64,000 bases of DNA from Hoylesella saccharolytica JCM 17484 (GTDB lineage Bacteria > Bacteroidota > Bacteroidia > Bacteroidales > Bacteroidaceae), in assembly GCF_000614205.1 (NCBI RefSeq), contig NZ_BAKN01000002.1:227397-291396 (forward strand), in the 5' to 3' direction. A program made the translations under genes and the position numbers. A model generated the notes under the pieces. It was given only the letters and a program-made list of their open reading frames with translations. It did no database searches and was not told the DNA's origin. Positions 45,320-54,010 of the stretch are shown in pieces; position 1 is the stretch's first letter, and the number at the start of each line of letters is the position of its first letter.

Positions 45320-46006
45320 TTATGCGTGACAACATAAGCTGGGAGCGCAACCAAATGCAAATGCAAGAACTACAACCAGAAAGCCCAACATCAACAGCGT
45401 GGTATAAACTTGTCCGATCATCTTCCAACGTTCAAACCAAACCTTTCCATTGATGCCCAAACTCTGCATTGCACTCCAGAAACCATGTGAGAGATGAAAC
45501 CAAATAGCCACAATCCAAATCACATAAAGCACCACATAAACAGGATTAGCAAATGTGTCTTGGATGTACGAGAAGCCGTCTGCAGGATGAAATTTTGTTT
45601 CCATGCCCGTTAGCTCGGCAAACATCATGTTGTACCAGAAATTAAATAGGTGTAACAACAAGCCCAAAGCAATGATAAGTCCCAATACAAGCATGTTCTG
45701 AGAAGCCCACTCTACTTTTCCCGGACGAGCCGTAACAGCATAGCGTTCACTGCCACGCGCCTTCCGATTTTGTGCTGTAAGGATAAAGGCATATACGATA
45801 TGAATTGCCGTTAAAGCACCTAATCCTATCGTTGCAACTACAGCATACCAATTGGCACCTAAGAATTCGCAGATCATGTTGTATGCGTCTCCCGAGAATA
45901 ACGCAACAATGTTCATTGACATATGAAATGTCAAGAACAGAATAAGCGCCACACCGGTAACCGACATAATCACTTTTCTACCAATAGAAGAATTGATTAA
46001 CCACAT
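45320..46006 (-). CDS. frdC: Fumarate reductase/succinate dehydrogenase cytochrome b subunit
   Basis: A 228-residue membrane subunit with five hydrophobic helices and the conserved SIGRKVIMSVTGVALILFLTFHMSMN opening; further histidines (AIHIVYA, LLHLFNFWYN, WFHLSHGFWSAMQ) supply the two heme ligands of the B-type family. It anchors FrdAB and connects to menaquinone. It begins the frdCAB operon, 30 bases before frdA. A TATTTTTG box lies upstream (46138-46145). Confidence 0.93.
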   Translation of the reverse strand: MWLINSSIGRKVIMSVTGVALILFLTFHMSMNIVALFSGDAYNMICEFLGANWYAVVATIGLGALTAIHIVYAFILTAQNRKARGSERYAVTARPGKVEWASQNMLVLGLIIALGLLLHLFNFWYNMMFAELTGMETKFHPADGFSYIQDTFANPVYVVLYVIWIVAIWFHLSHGFWSAMQSLGINGKVWFERWKMIGQVYTTLLMLGFLVVVLAFAFGCAPSLCCHA

Positions 46007-46137
46007 AAATGATTGAAATTTAATTATTTAACTGTTTGATTTATATTATATCAGTCTTAAAAAAATGGTTTGTTCCTCATTAAATTTTACGTCTACACAA
46101 TACCTTATTGTAGGTATCAGGCACAAAAGATAGGTTG

Positions 46138-46145
46138 CAAAAATA
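46138..46145 (-). promoter_or_regulatory. Candidate -7 box for frdCAB
   Basis: The minus strand reads TATTTTTG, about 130 bases before the frdC ATG. Confidence 0.4.
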
Positions 46146-46199
46146 CTATATTTTGGTGATTAATCAAATTTTTTTCATTAAAAAACCAATTAAAATCTG

Positions 46200-46207
46200 T
46201 ACTTTTG
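46200..46207 (+). promoter_or_regulatory. Candidate -7 box for mnmG
   Basis: TACTTTTG matches TAnnTTTG. The leader to the chosen ATG at 46296 would be about 80 bases. Confidence 0.45.
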
Positions 46208-46295
46208 CCGAAAAATGAATAGCGTGAGTTTGAATGGGAAAAAAGCATTTCCAAATAAATAATTCACAGCTCAATTAAACGCATTGACTCAAAAA

Positions 46296-48167
46296 ATGAC
46301 TTTTAAATACGACGTCCTTGTTATTGGTGGTGGACATGCTGGTTGTGAAGCTGCAACAGCTGCAGCCCATCTTGGTGCCCGAACTTGCCTCATAACAATG
46401 GACATGAACAAAATTGCGCAGATGAGTTGCAACCCTGCAGTAGGTGGAATTGCTAAGGGGCAAATCGTTCGCGAAATAGATGCGCTGGGCGGATATATGG
46501 GACTTATAACCGACGCAACAGCGATTCAGTTTCGTATGCTCAACAAAGGTAAGGGCCCTGCAGTGTGGAGTCCGAGAGCACAATGCGATAGAGGAAAATT
46601 CATTTGGAAGTGGCGCGAGGTGCTGGATAGCACTCCCAACTTGGATATTTGGCAAGATCAAGCAAACGAACTACTTGTAGAAAAAGGCGAAGCCATCGGC
46701 ATAAAAACCGTATGGGGAGCCGAATTTAAAGCAAAAAGCATTATTGTTACAGCAGGAACATTTCTTAATGGATTGATGCACATTGGTAAAATGCAGATAG
46801 AAGGAGGCAGATGTGCGGAACCTGCGGTACATCATTTCAGCGAAAGTATATCACGACACGGAATCCGGGTAGATAGGATGAAGACCGGAACACCTGTAAG
46901 AATTGACGGACGCAGCGTTCATTTCGATGAAATGGAGCAACAAGATGGCGAAACGGATTTTCATCAATTCAGCTATATCGGTCCACATCGCACACTTCAA
47001 CAACTGCCTTGCTGGACATGCTATACCACCCAAGAAGCTCATGAAACTTTACGCATGGGTTTAACAGATTCTCCGCTTTTCAACGGGCAAATTCAAAGTA
47101 CAGGCCCTCGTTACTGCCCCTCCATAGAAACCAAACTTATAACTTTTCCCGACAAAGAGCAACATCCTTTGTTCTTAGAACCGGAAGGCGAGAACACCGC
47201 AGAGATGTATCTCAACGGATTTTCATCAAGTATGCCAATGGATATTCAGTTGACTGCCCTCCGAAAGATACCCGCTTTACGCGATGTAAAAGTTTATCGG
47301 CCCGGTTATGCCATAGAATATGATTATTTTGACCCTACTCAATTATCTCACACACTTGAGTCTAAAGTAATTAAAGGTTTATTCCTGGCAGGACAAGTAA
47401 ACGGAACAACAGGCTACGAAGAAGCTGCCGGACAAGGTCTTGTAGCAGGAATCAATGCCGCCTTACTATGTTCAGGAAGTGCACCATTTATTATGGCACG
47501 CGATGAAAGCTATATTGGCGTACTCATCGACGACCTTACAACGAAAGGCGTTGACGAGCCTTACCGCATGTTTACCTCACGTGCAGAGTATAGAATTCTT
47601 CTACGACAAGACGATGCAGATGCTCGATTGACAGAAAAATCGTATAAATTAGGACTTGCTTCGCATAACCGTTACGAGCACTGGATGCAGAAAAGAGCAT
47701 ACATTCAACATATTATAGATGTATGTAATACGACTACGCTTAAGCCGAAAGAAATCAATACAGCATTAGAAAGTTTAGGAACAACACCTTTACATGAAAG
47801 CTGTAAAATAAGCGATCTTATCGCAAGGCCTCAACTTAACATATCCAAATTATGTGAGGTTGTACCCGAATTAAGACAGGCCATAGAGAAACCAGAGAAT
47901 AGAAAAGAAGAAATTGCAGAAGCTGCAGAAATAAAAATGAAATACAAAGGGTACATCGAACGGGAACGTATTATTGCCGACAAGATGCATCGGTTAGAGA
48001 ATATCAAAATAAAAGGACATTTTAATTATGCCCAGTTACACGAAATTTCAACCGAAGGGCGCCAAAAACTTGAGCGAATAAACCCCGAAACCTTGGCACA
48101 AGCATCACGCATTCCCGGCGTATCTCCAAGCGATATAAACGTATTACTGGTTTTAATGAATAGATAA
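46296..48167 (+). CDS. mnmG: tRNA uridine-5-carboxymethylaminomethyl modification enzyme MnmG
   Basis: A 623-residue FAD enzyme that with MnmE modifies U34 of certain tRNAs. The ATG at 46296 opens MTFKYDVLVIGGGHAGCEAATAAAHLGA, the FAD motif; a TTG four codons upstream is less likely. MSCNPAVGGIAKGQIVREIDALGG and GLFLAGQVNGTTGYEEAAGQGLVAGINAAL are hallmark segments, as is the C-terminal EARQ-like domain. It is followed by a parS site and apt. In many bacteria this gene (gidA) sits next to the replication origin. Confidence 0.97.
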   Translation: MTFKYDVLVIGGGHAGCEAATAAAHLGARTCLITMDMNKIAQMSCNPAVGGIAKGQIVREIDALGGYMGLITDATAIQFRMLNKGKGPAVWSPRAQCDRGKFIWKWREVLDSTPNLDIWQDQANELLVEKGEAIGIKTVWGAEFKAKSIIVTAGTFLNGLMHIGKMQIEGGRCAEPAVHHFSESISRHGIRVDRMKTGTPVRIDGRSVHFDEMEQQDGETDFHQFSYIGPHRTLQQLPCWTCYTTQEAHETLRMGLTDSPLFNGQIQSTGPRYCPSIETKLITFPDKEQHPLFLEPEGENTAEMYLNGFSSSMPMDIQLTALRKIPALRDVKVYRPGYAIEYDYFDPTQLSHTLESKVIKGLFLAGQVNGTTGYEEAAGQGLVAGINAALLCSGSAPFIMARDESYIGVLIDDLTTKGVDEPYRMFTSRAEYRILLRQDDADARLTEKSYKLGLASHNRYEHWMQKRAYIQHIIDVCNTTTLKPKEINTALESLGTTPLHESCKISDLIARPQLNISKLCEVVPELRQAIEKPENRKEEIAEAAEIKMKYKGYIERERIIADKMHRLENIKIKGHFNYAQLHEISTEGRQKLERINPETLAQASRIPGVSPSDINVLLVLMNR

Positions 48168-48215
48168 CCCTACTTTTAAATATTTACCATATAATTAAAA
48201 ACGCCCCATTTCAAC

Positions 48216-48229
48216 GTTTCACGTGAAAC
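48216..48229. promoter_or_regulatory. parS site, copy 1
   Basis: GTTTCACGTGAAAC is an exact 14-bp palindrome identical to the core of the ParB-binding parS consensus TGTTNCACGTGAAACA. It lies in the gap between mnmG and apt. Confidence 0.85.
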
Positions 48230-48263
48230 AAAACAACGCAAATAAACTTATAACTTATTATAA

Positions 48264-48794
48264 ATGAACAACAAATTATTATTAGACAACTTACGGTGCA
48301 TACCGAATTGGCCGAAAGAAGGGGTAAACTTTAGAGATGTAACCACCCTATTCAAGAACCCCGAATGTTTGAAAACAATTAGCGATGAAATGTACAATAT
48401 CTATAAAGATAAAGGTATAACAAAAATCGTTGGCATAGAATCACGTGGCTTTGTGATGTCTTCCGCGGTAGCCATTCGCCTCAATGCCGGCATCGTTTTA
48501 TGCAGAAAACCCGGCAAACTACCTTGCGAAACCGTTCAAGAAAGTTACGAAAAAGAGTATGGAACCGATACAATCGAGATACATAAAGACTCTATTGATG
48601 AGAACGACGTAATTCTATTACACGACGATTTACTGGCAACGGGAGGAACAATGAAGGCCGCTTGCGATCTGGTTAAGAAGTTTAACCCTAAAAAAATCTA
48701 TGCAAACTTTATTATAGAGCTTGTAAATGAAGACCTCAACGGACGCGCCAACTTTGATAAAGATATAGAGATTTCAACCCTTATACAAATCTAA
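48264..48794 (+). CDS. apt: Adenine phosphoribosyltransferase
   Basis: A 176-residue salvage enzyme making AMP from adenine and PRPP. The PRPP-binding loop is VILLHDDLLATGGTMKAACDL, and FKNPECLKTISDEMYNIYKDKGITKIVGIESRGFVMSSAVA is the substrate region. CRKPGKLPCETVQESYEKEYGTDTIEIHKDSI carries the flexible hood. Length is normal. It lies between mnmG and uvrC, 96 bases after mnmG with a parS palindrome in the gap. Confidence 0.96.
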   Translation: MNNKLLLDNLRCIPNWPKEGVNFRDVTTLFKNPECLKTISDEMYNIYKDKGITKIVGIESRGFVMSSAVAIRLNAGIVLCRKPGKLPCETVQESYEKEYGTDTIEIHKDSIDENDVILLHDDLLATGGTMKAACDLVKKFNPKKIYANFIIELVNEDLNGRANFDKDIEISTLIQI

Positions 48795-49453
48795 GAGGAG
48801 CTCTCCTCGTTGAAATAAGCATAGTAATCAAAGTATCCTTTTGCAACAAAAAGACAGATTTCTTCCACAGGAAAGAAGGGACTCTTGGCACAGAAATACA
48901 AACAAGAGGAACAAAACGAAGACAATCCATTCAGAGAAGAAAGAAATCTCATACGCAAAAAAAAGACGTCTTACATATAAATAAAAAGGTTCTGTATACA
49001 AAATAAGAACCTTGAAGATACAAAGTAAAACGAGGCTCGCGCGGAACATAATAAGGAATGCACTTAAAAGGATAGGAGATGCAGCCCAAAGAAAAGAAGC
49101 TATACACCAGATAGACAAAATACAGAAATCAATAGAACAGATATAAAAAAAGAAAATTACATTAGAAGAACCCATTAACCTAATAACGAGAATACCGATA
49201 AGCCTCAACAAGAGACATTAAATATTTATCGGCATTCTCGTTTTACGTTTCTCCCACCCCACAAAACATAAAACGAACAAGAAAAAGATTCCACTAAAGA
49301 ATAATAGAGAAAATAAAGTACAAAATAGAGAAACAAAGACAGAATGAAAAAGCGGGAAAGAATATTTCCAAAGAAAGAAGAAACAAACTTACCATAAAAC
49401 GTTTCACGTGAAACAACTGTTTATGAAATAGCAATAAATAAAAGGTGTTACAG
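48795..49453. other. Purine-biased non-coding gap between apt and uvrC
   Basis: About 660 bases, strongly A/G-rich on the plus strand. It holds a hairpin AAGGTTCT...AGAACCTT (48986-49013), a longer imperfect hairpin with arms AACGAGAATACCGATAA and TTATCGGCATTCTCGTT (about 49183-49244) that could end apt transcription, and parS copy 2. A 127-codon minus-strand frame (48828-49211) is all hydrophobic residues caused by the base bias and is not called. Confidence 0.6.
49401..49414. promoter_or_regulatory. parS site, copy 2
   Basis: A second exact GTTTCACGTGAAAC followed by A, 1185 bases from the first, just upstream of uvrC. Two copies so close are typical of an origin-proximal parS cluster. Confidence 0.85.
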
Positions 49454-51289
49454 ATGACAAAAGAAGAAAATGAAAAGCGTTTAACCTACTTAAAGGGCAT
49501 CGTTTTAAGTATGCCCGAGAAACCGGGTAGTTATCAGTTCCACGATTCGGAACATACTATTATATATGTAGGAAAGGCCAAAAACTTAAAAAGTCGTGTG
49601 TCTACATACTTTCATAAAGAGGTAGACCGCTTTAAAACAAAGATTCTTGTAAGCAAGATTTTTGACATTTCGTATACGGTTGTTAATACTGAAGAAGACG
49701 CATTGCTGTTAGAAAACAGTTTGATTAAAAAATATACACCGCGTTATAACGTACTTTTGAAAGATGGAAAGACATACCCCAGTATCTGCGTAACCAACGA
49801 ATACTTTCCGCGTATATTCAAAACACGAACCATCAACAAAAAATTTGGCACCTATTACGGGCCTTACAGCCATCCACCCACATTAAACGCGCTGCTCGAA
49901 CTTATCAAAAAACTATACAAGCCTCGCACTTGCAGATTCCCTATCACCAAAGAAGGCATCGTCATACAAAAATACAAAGCCTGTCTTGAATATCATATTC
50001 ACAACTGTGATGCACCCTGTATCGGCAAACAGACCTACGAATCGTATCAAGAAAACATACGACAGGCGAAAGAAATATTAAAAGGTAACACGCGTGAAGT
50101 AAGGAAGTTGCTTTATGAGATGATGCAACAAAAAGCCTCTGAACTGAAATTTGAGGAGGCCGAAGAACTGAAAAAGAAATACATTCTCTTAGATAACTAC
50201 TGTGCAAAGAGTGAAGTTGTAAGTTACAGCATTGCAGATATAGATGTCTTTTCGGTTGTAAACGACGATCAAAACAAAACGGCCTTCATCAATTATCTGC
50301 ATGTTAAGAACGGAACCATCAATCAAAGCTTCACCTTTGAATACAAGCGTAAACTCGAAGAAAGTAATGAAGACATTCTTGCTTCTGCCATTCCGGAAAT
50401 AAGAGAACGCTTTCACAGTACATCAAAAGAGATTCTTATACCCTTTGAAATGCAATGGCAGATGCACGATATTACGTTTATCACCCCGACACGAGGCGAC
50501 AAACGCAGACTGATGGAGCTTTCGGAGATGAACTGCAAACAATATAAGGTAGACCGATTGAAACAAACCGAAAAGTTAAACCCTGAACAGAGATCGGTCA
50601 GACTGATGAAAGAGTTGCAGTCAAAACTGAAGCTCGACAAGCTGCCTTATCGCATAGAGTGTTTTGACAACTCAAACATTTCAGGCACAGATGCCGTTGC
50701 CGGATGCGTTGTTTTCAAAGGAATGAAACCCAGCAAAAAAGATTATTGTAAGTATAACATCAAAACCGTGAGTGGTTCCGATGACTATGCTTCGATGCAA
50801 GAAGTAGTTCGCCGTCGTTATACCCGTATGATTGAAGAGTCGACACCCCTACCCGACCTCATTATTACCGATGGTGGCAAGGGGCAAATGAGTGTTGTGC
50901 GCGAAGTTATCGTTAACGAGCTGCACCTTGACATTCCCATTGCCGGACTGGCAAAAGATAATCGCCACCGAACTAACGAACTGCTTTTCGACTGGCCACC
51001 GATAGTTGTGGGGATTGACATTAAGTCAGAATTATTTCGCGTTCTTACCCAAATACAAGACGAGGTACACCGTTATGCCATCTCTTTCCACCGCAACAAA
51101 CGCAGCAAACACGCCTTACACTCAGAATTAGACGACATCAAAGGCATCGGTCCTAAAACGCGCGACACCCTTCTACACACCTATAAAAGTGTGAAAGCCA
51201 TCAAAGAGGCTGATTTACAAAGCCTTACCAGTGTTGTAGGAACAGCAAAAGCCGACATTATTCACAGCTTTTTCCATAGCAAGAATTAG
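49454..51289 (+). CDS. uvrC: Excinuclease ABC subunit C
   Basis: A 611-residue nuclease making both incisions around lesions. The ATG at 49454 (MTKEENEKRLTYLKG) was chosen; a GTG three codons before is possible. GIY-YIG-type domain: PGSYQFHDSEHTIIYVGKAKNLKSRVSTYF; Cys pair region YKACLEYHIHNCDAPC; UVR domain MMQQKASELKFEEAEELKKKY; RNase H-like domain with RIECFDNSNISGTDAVAGCVVF and LIITDGGKGQM; the final helix-hairpin-helix has IKGIGPKTRDTLLHTYKSVKAI. All domains are present. Confidence 0.97.
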   Translation: MTKEENEKRLTYLKGIVLSMPEKPGSYQFHDSEHTIIYVGKAKNLKSRVSTYFHKEVDRFKTKILVSKIFDISYTVVNTEEDALLLENSLIKKYTPRYNVLLKDGKTYPSICVTNEYFPRIFKTRTINKKFGTYYGPYSHPPTLNALLELIKKLYKPRTCRFPITKEGIVIQKYKACLEYHIHNCDAPCIGKQTYESYQENIRQAKEILKGNTREVRKLLYEMMQQKASELKFEEAEELKKKYILLDNYCAKSEVVSYSIADIDVFSVVNDDQNKTAFINYLHVKNGTINQSFTFEYKRKLEESNEDILASAIPEIRERFHSTSKEILIPFEMQWQMHDITFITPTRGDKRRLMELSEMNCKQYKVDRLKQTEKLNPEQRSVRLMKELQSKLKLDKLPYRIECFDNSNISGTDAVAGCVVFKGMKPSKKDYCKYNIKTVSGSDDYASMQEVVRRRYTRMIEESTPLPDLIITDGGKGQMSVVREVIVNELHLDIPIAGLAKDNRHRTNELLFDWPPIVVGIDIKSELFRVLTQIQDEVHRYAISFHRNKRSKHALHSELDDIKGIGPKTRDTLLHTYKSVKAIKEADLQSLTSVVGTAKADIIHSFFHSKN

Positions 51290-51544
51290 CTCCTCAAAAC
51301 CATTTACCATACCCATCGCCTTTAAATCGTTATGTAACGCCTCTCTATCTTCATAAACTATTGATTATAAATGCATTATCTTAAAACTAATAAATTTTAC
51401 AGATAAAGTGTTCAATTTTATGGTTTTTCAAGGCCAAAAATTGGAGATGAGGGTATAGCAACTTTCTTTTTTCTGTACAATCGACCTTTACATTTTAGAC
51501 AAAAAATAAGCACTTATTTTGACAAAAATGGGTGTTCAAATTCC

Positions 51545-51669
51545 AAAAGCATAGGTTTCAGAATGCAAAAGCATAGGTTTCAGAATGCAAAAGCTTAGGT
51601 TTTGAGAGGTAAAAGCATAGGTTTTGCATGCCAAAAGCTATGTTTTTGCACCCTCAAAAACACGGTTTT
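51545..51669. repeat. 22-bp-period array, copy 5 (six units), inverted
   Basis: Cores start at 51545, 51567, 51589, 51611, 51633 and 51655: AAAAGCATAGGTTTC twice, AAAAGCTTAGGTTTT, AAAAGCATAGGTTTT, AAAAGCTATGTTTTT, CAAAAACACGGTTTT. Its right flank (TTTTAGGGCGTT) is the reverse complement of the left flank of copy 2 (AACGCCCTAAAA), so the element as a whole is inverted here. Confidence 0.9.
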
Positions 51670-51920
51670 AGGGCGTTATGGTGGTGTAAACAAAACACAA
51701 TAATAAACAAAAGAGATGTAACTTACTGAAAATCAGCACAACCAATGACTGCGCGAGATTTGCGTATTTACGAGCAACCAACAACCTGTTGACTTCTATC
51801 GCAAGCATTTGGGGATAACATAGGGGTTTCCACAACTAAAAAATTGGTCAATTTTAAGGATGGCAAAAGATAAAAAATACGCATTTGCCTTAGACTAAAT
51901 ATAAATAGTACACAAGGTTT

Positions 51921-51998
51921 GATATCAGCAATCCCCTCTCCATCTCCCCTTTCCAAGGGGAGAGGTGTGCTGCATAACCACTCGAAAGCTTATAAAGT
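51921..51998. repeat. Interspersed repeat, truncated copy
   Basis: Starts GATATCAGCAATCCCCTCTC and carries CAAGGGGAGAGGTGTGCTGC and CACTCGAAAGCTTATA, then stops where the next full copy begins. Confidence 0.7.
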
Positions 51999-52334
51999 AC
52001 GTCAGTTCGGTATAAGTAATCCCCTCTCTTTCTCCCCTTTTCAAGGGGAGAGGTGTGCTGCATAACCACTTAAAGGCTTTATCAAGAGAGAACTCAATAA
52101 GTTGTAAAGGAGAAACTCAACACATTCCAATAAAGGGGTAGGTGTACTGCATTACTTGTTTTTTGCTCTTTTATGGTGCCTTCATCCTTTCACTTTTTCA
52201 CCTTTTCAACCTTTCACCTTTATCCCGGGGGGAGGTTAGGAGGGGATGTACCTCTCAGAGATAGCGTAAAAAAGGCTAAAAAGCGCATTCGGAAATAAAT
52301 CGATATGTGCTATGGGCATTATTTTTTATCCCAA
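51999..52334. repeat. Interspersed repeat, medium copy
   Basis: Begins ACGTCAGTTCGGTATAAGTA and runs through GGAGGTTAGGAGGGGATGTA to the shared tail ending ATTTTTTATCCC. It lacks the GGTAAGGTAGG block present in the two long copies. Confidence 0.8.
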
Positions 52335-52392
52335 ACTGGCGCATAAAGTAACCAAGTCAACACACTGCAAAAAGCCAACTTAATGCATTCCT

Positions 52393-52850
52393 TATGCCAG
52401 TTCGGCATAGGTAATCCCCTCGCTTTCTTCCCTTTACAAGGGGAGAGGTGTGCTGCATAACCACTCGAAAGCTTATATCAAGAGAGAACTCAATAATTGT
52501 AAAGGAGAAACTCAGCACATTCCAATAAAGGGATAGGTGTACTGGATTACTTGTTTTTTTGCTCTTTATATGGTGCCTGCATCCTTTCACTTTTTCACCT
52601 TTTCACTTTTATTTGGTTCGGTAAGGTAGGGTACAGTAGGTTGAAGTAGGTGGCAGGAGACAGAAAGACATATAAACTTTCATCCTTATTCCTTCCTCCT
52701 TCATCCAGGAAATACCCTTTCACCTTTATCCCGGGGGGAGGTTAAGAGGGGATGTACCTGCCAGCAGATAGCGCAGACAAAATTAAAAAGTGCATTTAGA
52801 AACAAATCAATACACGCTATGGCATCACCGCTCATCCTAAATAAGCGTTA
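52393..52850. repeat. Interspersed repeat, long form
   Basis: Begins ATGCCAGTTCGGCATAGGTA and keeps the order of the long copy at 41.7 kb, including AGTAGGTTGAAGTAGGTGGC and CTTTATCCCGGGGGGAGG, then a diverged tail. Confidence 0.8.
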
Positions 52851-52956
52851 ATAATACAAAGCCGGGGTGATAACAAAAACAGCCCATATTGTAAATATAT
52901 ACTAACACAAACAGAATAGATAAGCGCGCGTAAGGCGTTTTCTCGTACTTTTTATA

Positions 52957-52964
52957 TACTTTTG
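52957..52964 (+). promoter_or_regulatory. Candidate -7 box for the dtd transcript
   Basis: TACTTTTG matches TAnnTTTG, 33 bases before the dtd ATG. It could drive dtd and the genes that follow. Confidence 0.5.
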
Positions 52965-52996
52965 CACAACATTTCAGTATAACCCCCACATCGACG

Positions 52997-53449
52997 ATGA
53001 AAGTAGTTATTCAGCGCGTTTCGCGTGCATCAGTTACCATCGAACAAAAAACGAAAGCCTCTATCCATAACGGCTTGCTTATTCTTTTGGGCATAGGCTA
53101 TGCCGATACACAAGAAGACATTGACTACCTGGTAAAGAAAACGGTGCAAATGCGCATCTTCGACGATGCAGAGGGCGTAATGAATTTATCGGTAAAAGAC
53201 ATTGACGGCGACGTGCTCGTTGTAAGTCAGTTTACCCTGATGGCATCTTGCAAGAAAGGCAACCGCCCCTCTTACATCGAAGCAGCTAAGCCCGACATCT
53301 CTATTCCGCTATACAAAGCCTTTTGTAAAGCAATGAGCGAGGCAATGGAAAAAACCGTTGAAACGGGCGAATTCGGCGCCGATATGCAGGTGGAACTGGT
53401 GAACAACGGTCCGGTAACCATTTGCTTAGACAGCAAAAACCGGACATAA
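52997..53449 (+). CDS. dtd: D-aminoacyl-tRNA deacylase
   Basis: A 150-residue enzyme removing D-amino acids (and glycine mischarged) from tRNA. MKVVIQRVSRASVTI is the typical opening. The active-site segments are SQFTLMASCKKGNRPS (about 76-91) and NNGPVTICLDS with the cross-subunit Gly-cisPro (GP) near 139-140. Length is standard. It starts a run of same-strand genes through 59.05 kb. Confidence 0.95.
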   Translation: MKVVIQRVSRASVTIEQKTKASIHNGLLILLGIGYADTQEDIDYLVKKTVQMRIFDDAEGVMNLSVKDIDGDVLVVSQFTLMASCKKGNRPSYIEAAKPDISIPLYKAFCKAMSEAMEKTVETGEFGADMQVELVNNGPVTICLDSKNRT

Positions 53450-53468
53450 AAGTGGAAAAAGACAGGCA

Positions 53469-53579
53469 ATGACTCAACGAAGCAAAAAGCCTCTGGTAGT
53501 GCTGATTATCTATGTGGTGGTCATTTGGATCATCTTCATACTTCTTGCATGGCTCTTCCCCATCAAACAATTTACATAG
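53469..53579 (+). CDS. 36-residue single-pass membrane protein
   Basis: MTQRSKKPLVVLIIYVVVIWIIFILLAWLFPIKQFT starts 19 bases after the dtd stop and ends two bases before the next ATG, so it fits exactly into the gap between dtd and the MazG-like gene. A basic head and one membrane helix are the only features. Its position and tight spacing suggest a real gene, but no family is recognised. Confidence 0.5.
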   Translation: MTQRSKKPLVVLIIYVVVIWIIFILLAWLFPIKQFT

Positions 53580-53581
53580 CT

Positions 53582-53923
53582 ATGGATAAAAAACTAACCG
53601 TTATAGAGGCTCAACAGCTGGTTGACCAGTGGATTAAGCAATATGGCGTGCGTTATTTCTCAGAATTGACCAATATGGCAATACTTACTGAGGAGGTGGG
53701 CGAACTGGCCCGGGTGATGGCACGCACATATGGCGACCAGAGTTTTAAGACCGGAGAGAAAGCCAATATTGGCGATGAAATGGCCGATATACTATGGGTT
53801 TTGCTTTGTTTGGCCAACCAAACGGGCATCAATCTTGAAGAAGAATTTCGGAAAAATCTCGAAAAGAAAACCCAAAGAGACCAAACGCGACACCTCAACA
53901 ACGAGAAGCTGAGAAGGAAATAA
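53582..53923 (+). CDS. MazG-like nucleotide pyrophosphohydrolase
   Basis: A 113-residue all-alpha NTP pyrophosphatase of the short MazG type. The metal-binding pattern is EEVGELARVMARTYGDQ (ExxE) then DEMADILWVLLCLANQTG (ExxD). The ATG at 53582 was chosen (MDKKLTVIEAQQLVDQW); an upstream in-frame start would run through the small membrane ORF. It hydrolyses (d)NTPs to monophosphates, likely a house-cleaning role; the substrate is unproven. Confidence 0.88.
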   Translation: MDKKLTVIEAQQLVDQWIKQYGVRYFSELTNMAILTEEVGELARVMARTYGDQSFKTGEKANIGDEMADILWVLLCLANQTGINLEEEFRKNLEKKTQRDQTRHLNNEKLRRK

Positions 53924-54010
53924 GTTCGCAATCAACGCGATAAAAACGCCTAAAAAGCCACAAAAAGAGGACACAAAGAATAAGAAAACAAAAAATTTAA
54001 ACCTACAAAT

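Larger units (their letters stand above)
51290..52996. other. 1.7-kb non-coding gap, the richest in repeats
   Basis: The gap holds a six-unit array (51545-51669) in inverted orientation, then one truncated and two long interspersed-repeat copies in tandem (51921-52850), and the dtd promoter at its right end. Short open frames are repeat shadows. Confidence 0.65.

Noticed and set aside
48828..49211. A 127-codon minus-strand frame encoding an apparently hydrophobic protein
   Set aside because: The composition (Phe, Leu, Ile, Cys, Ser) follows directly from the purine bias of the other strand; no ordered membrane topology or family pattern is seen.
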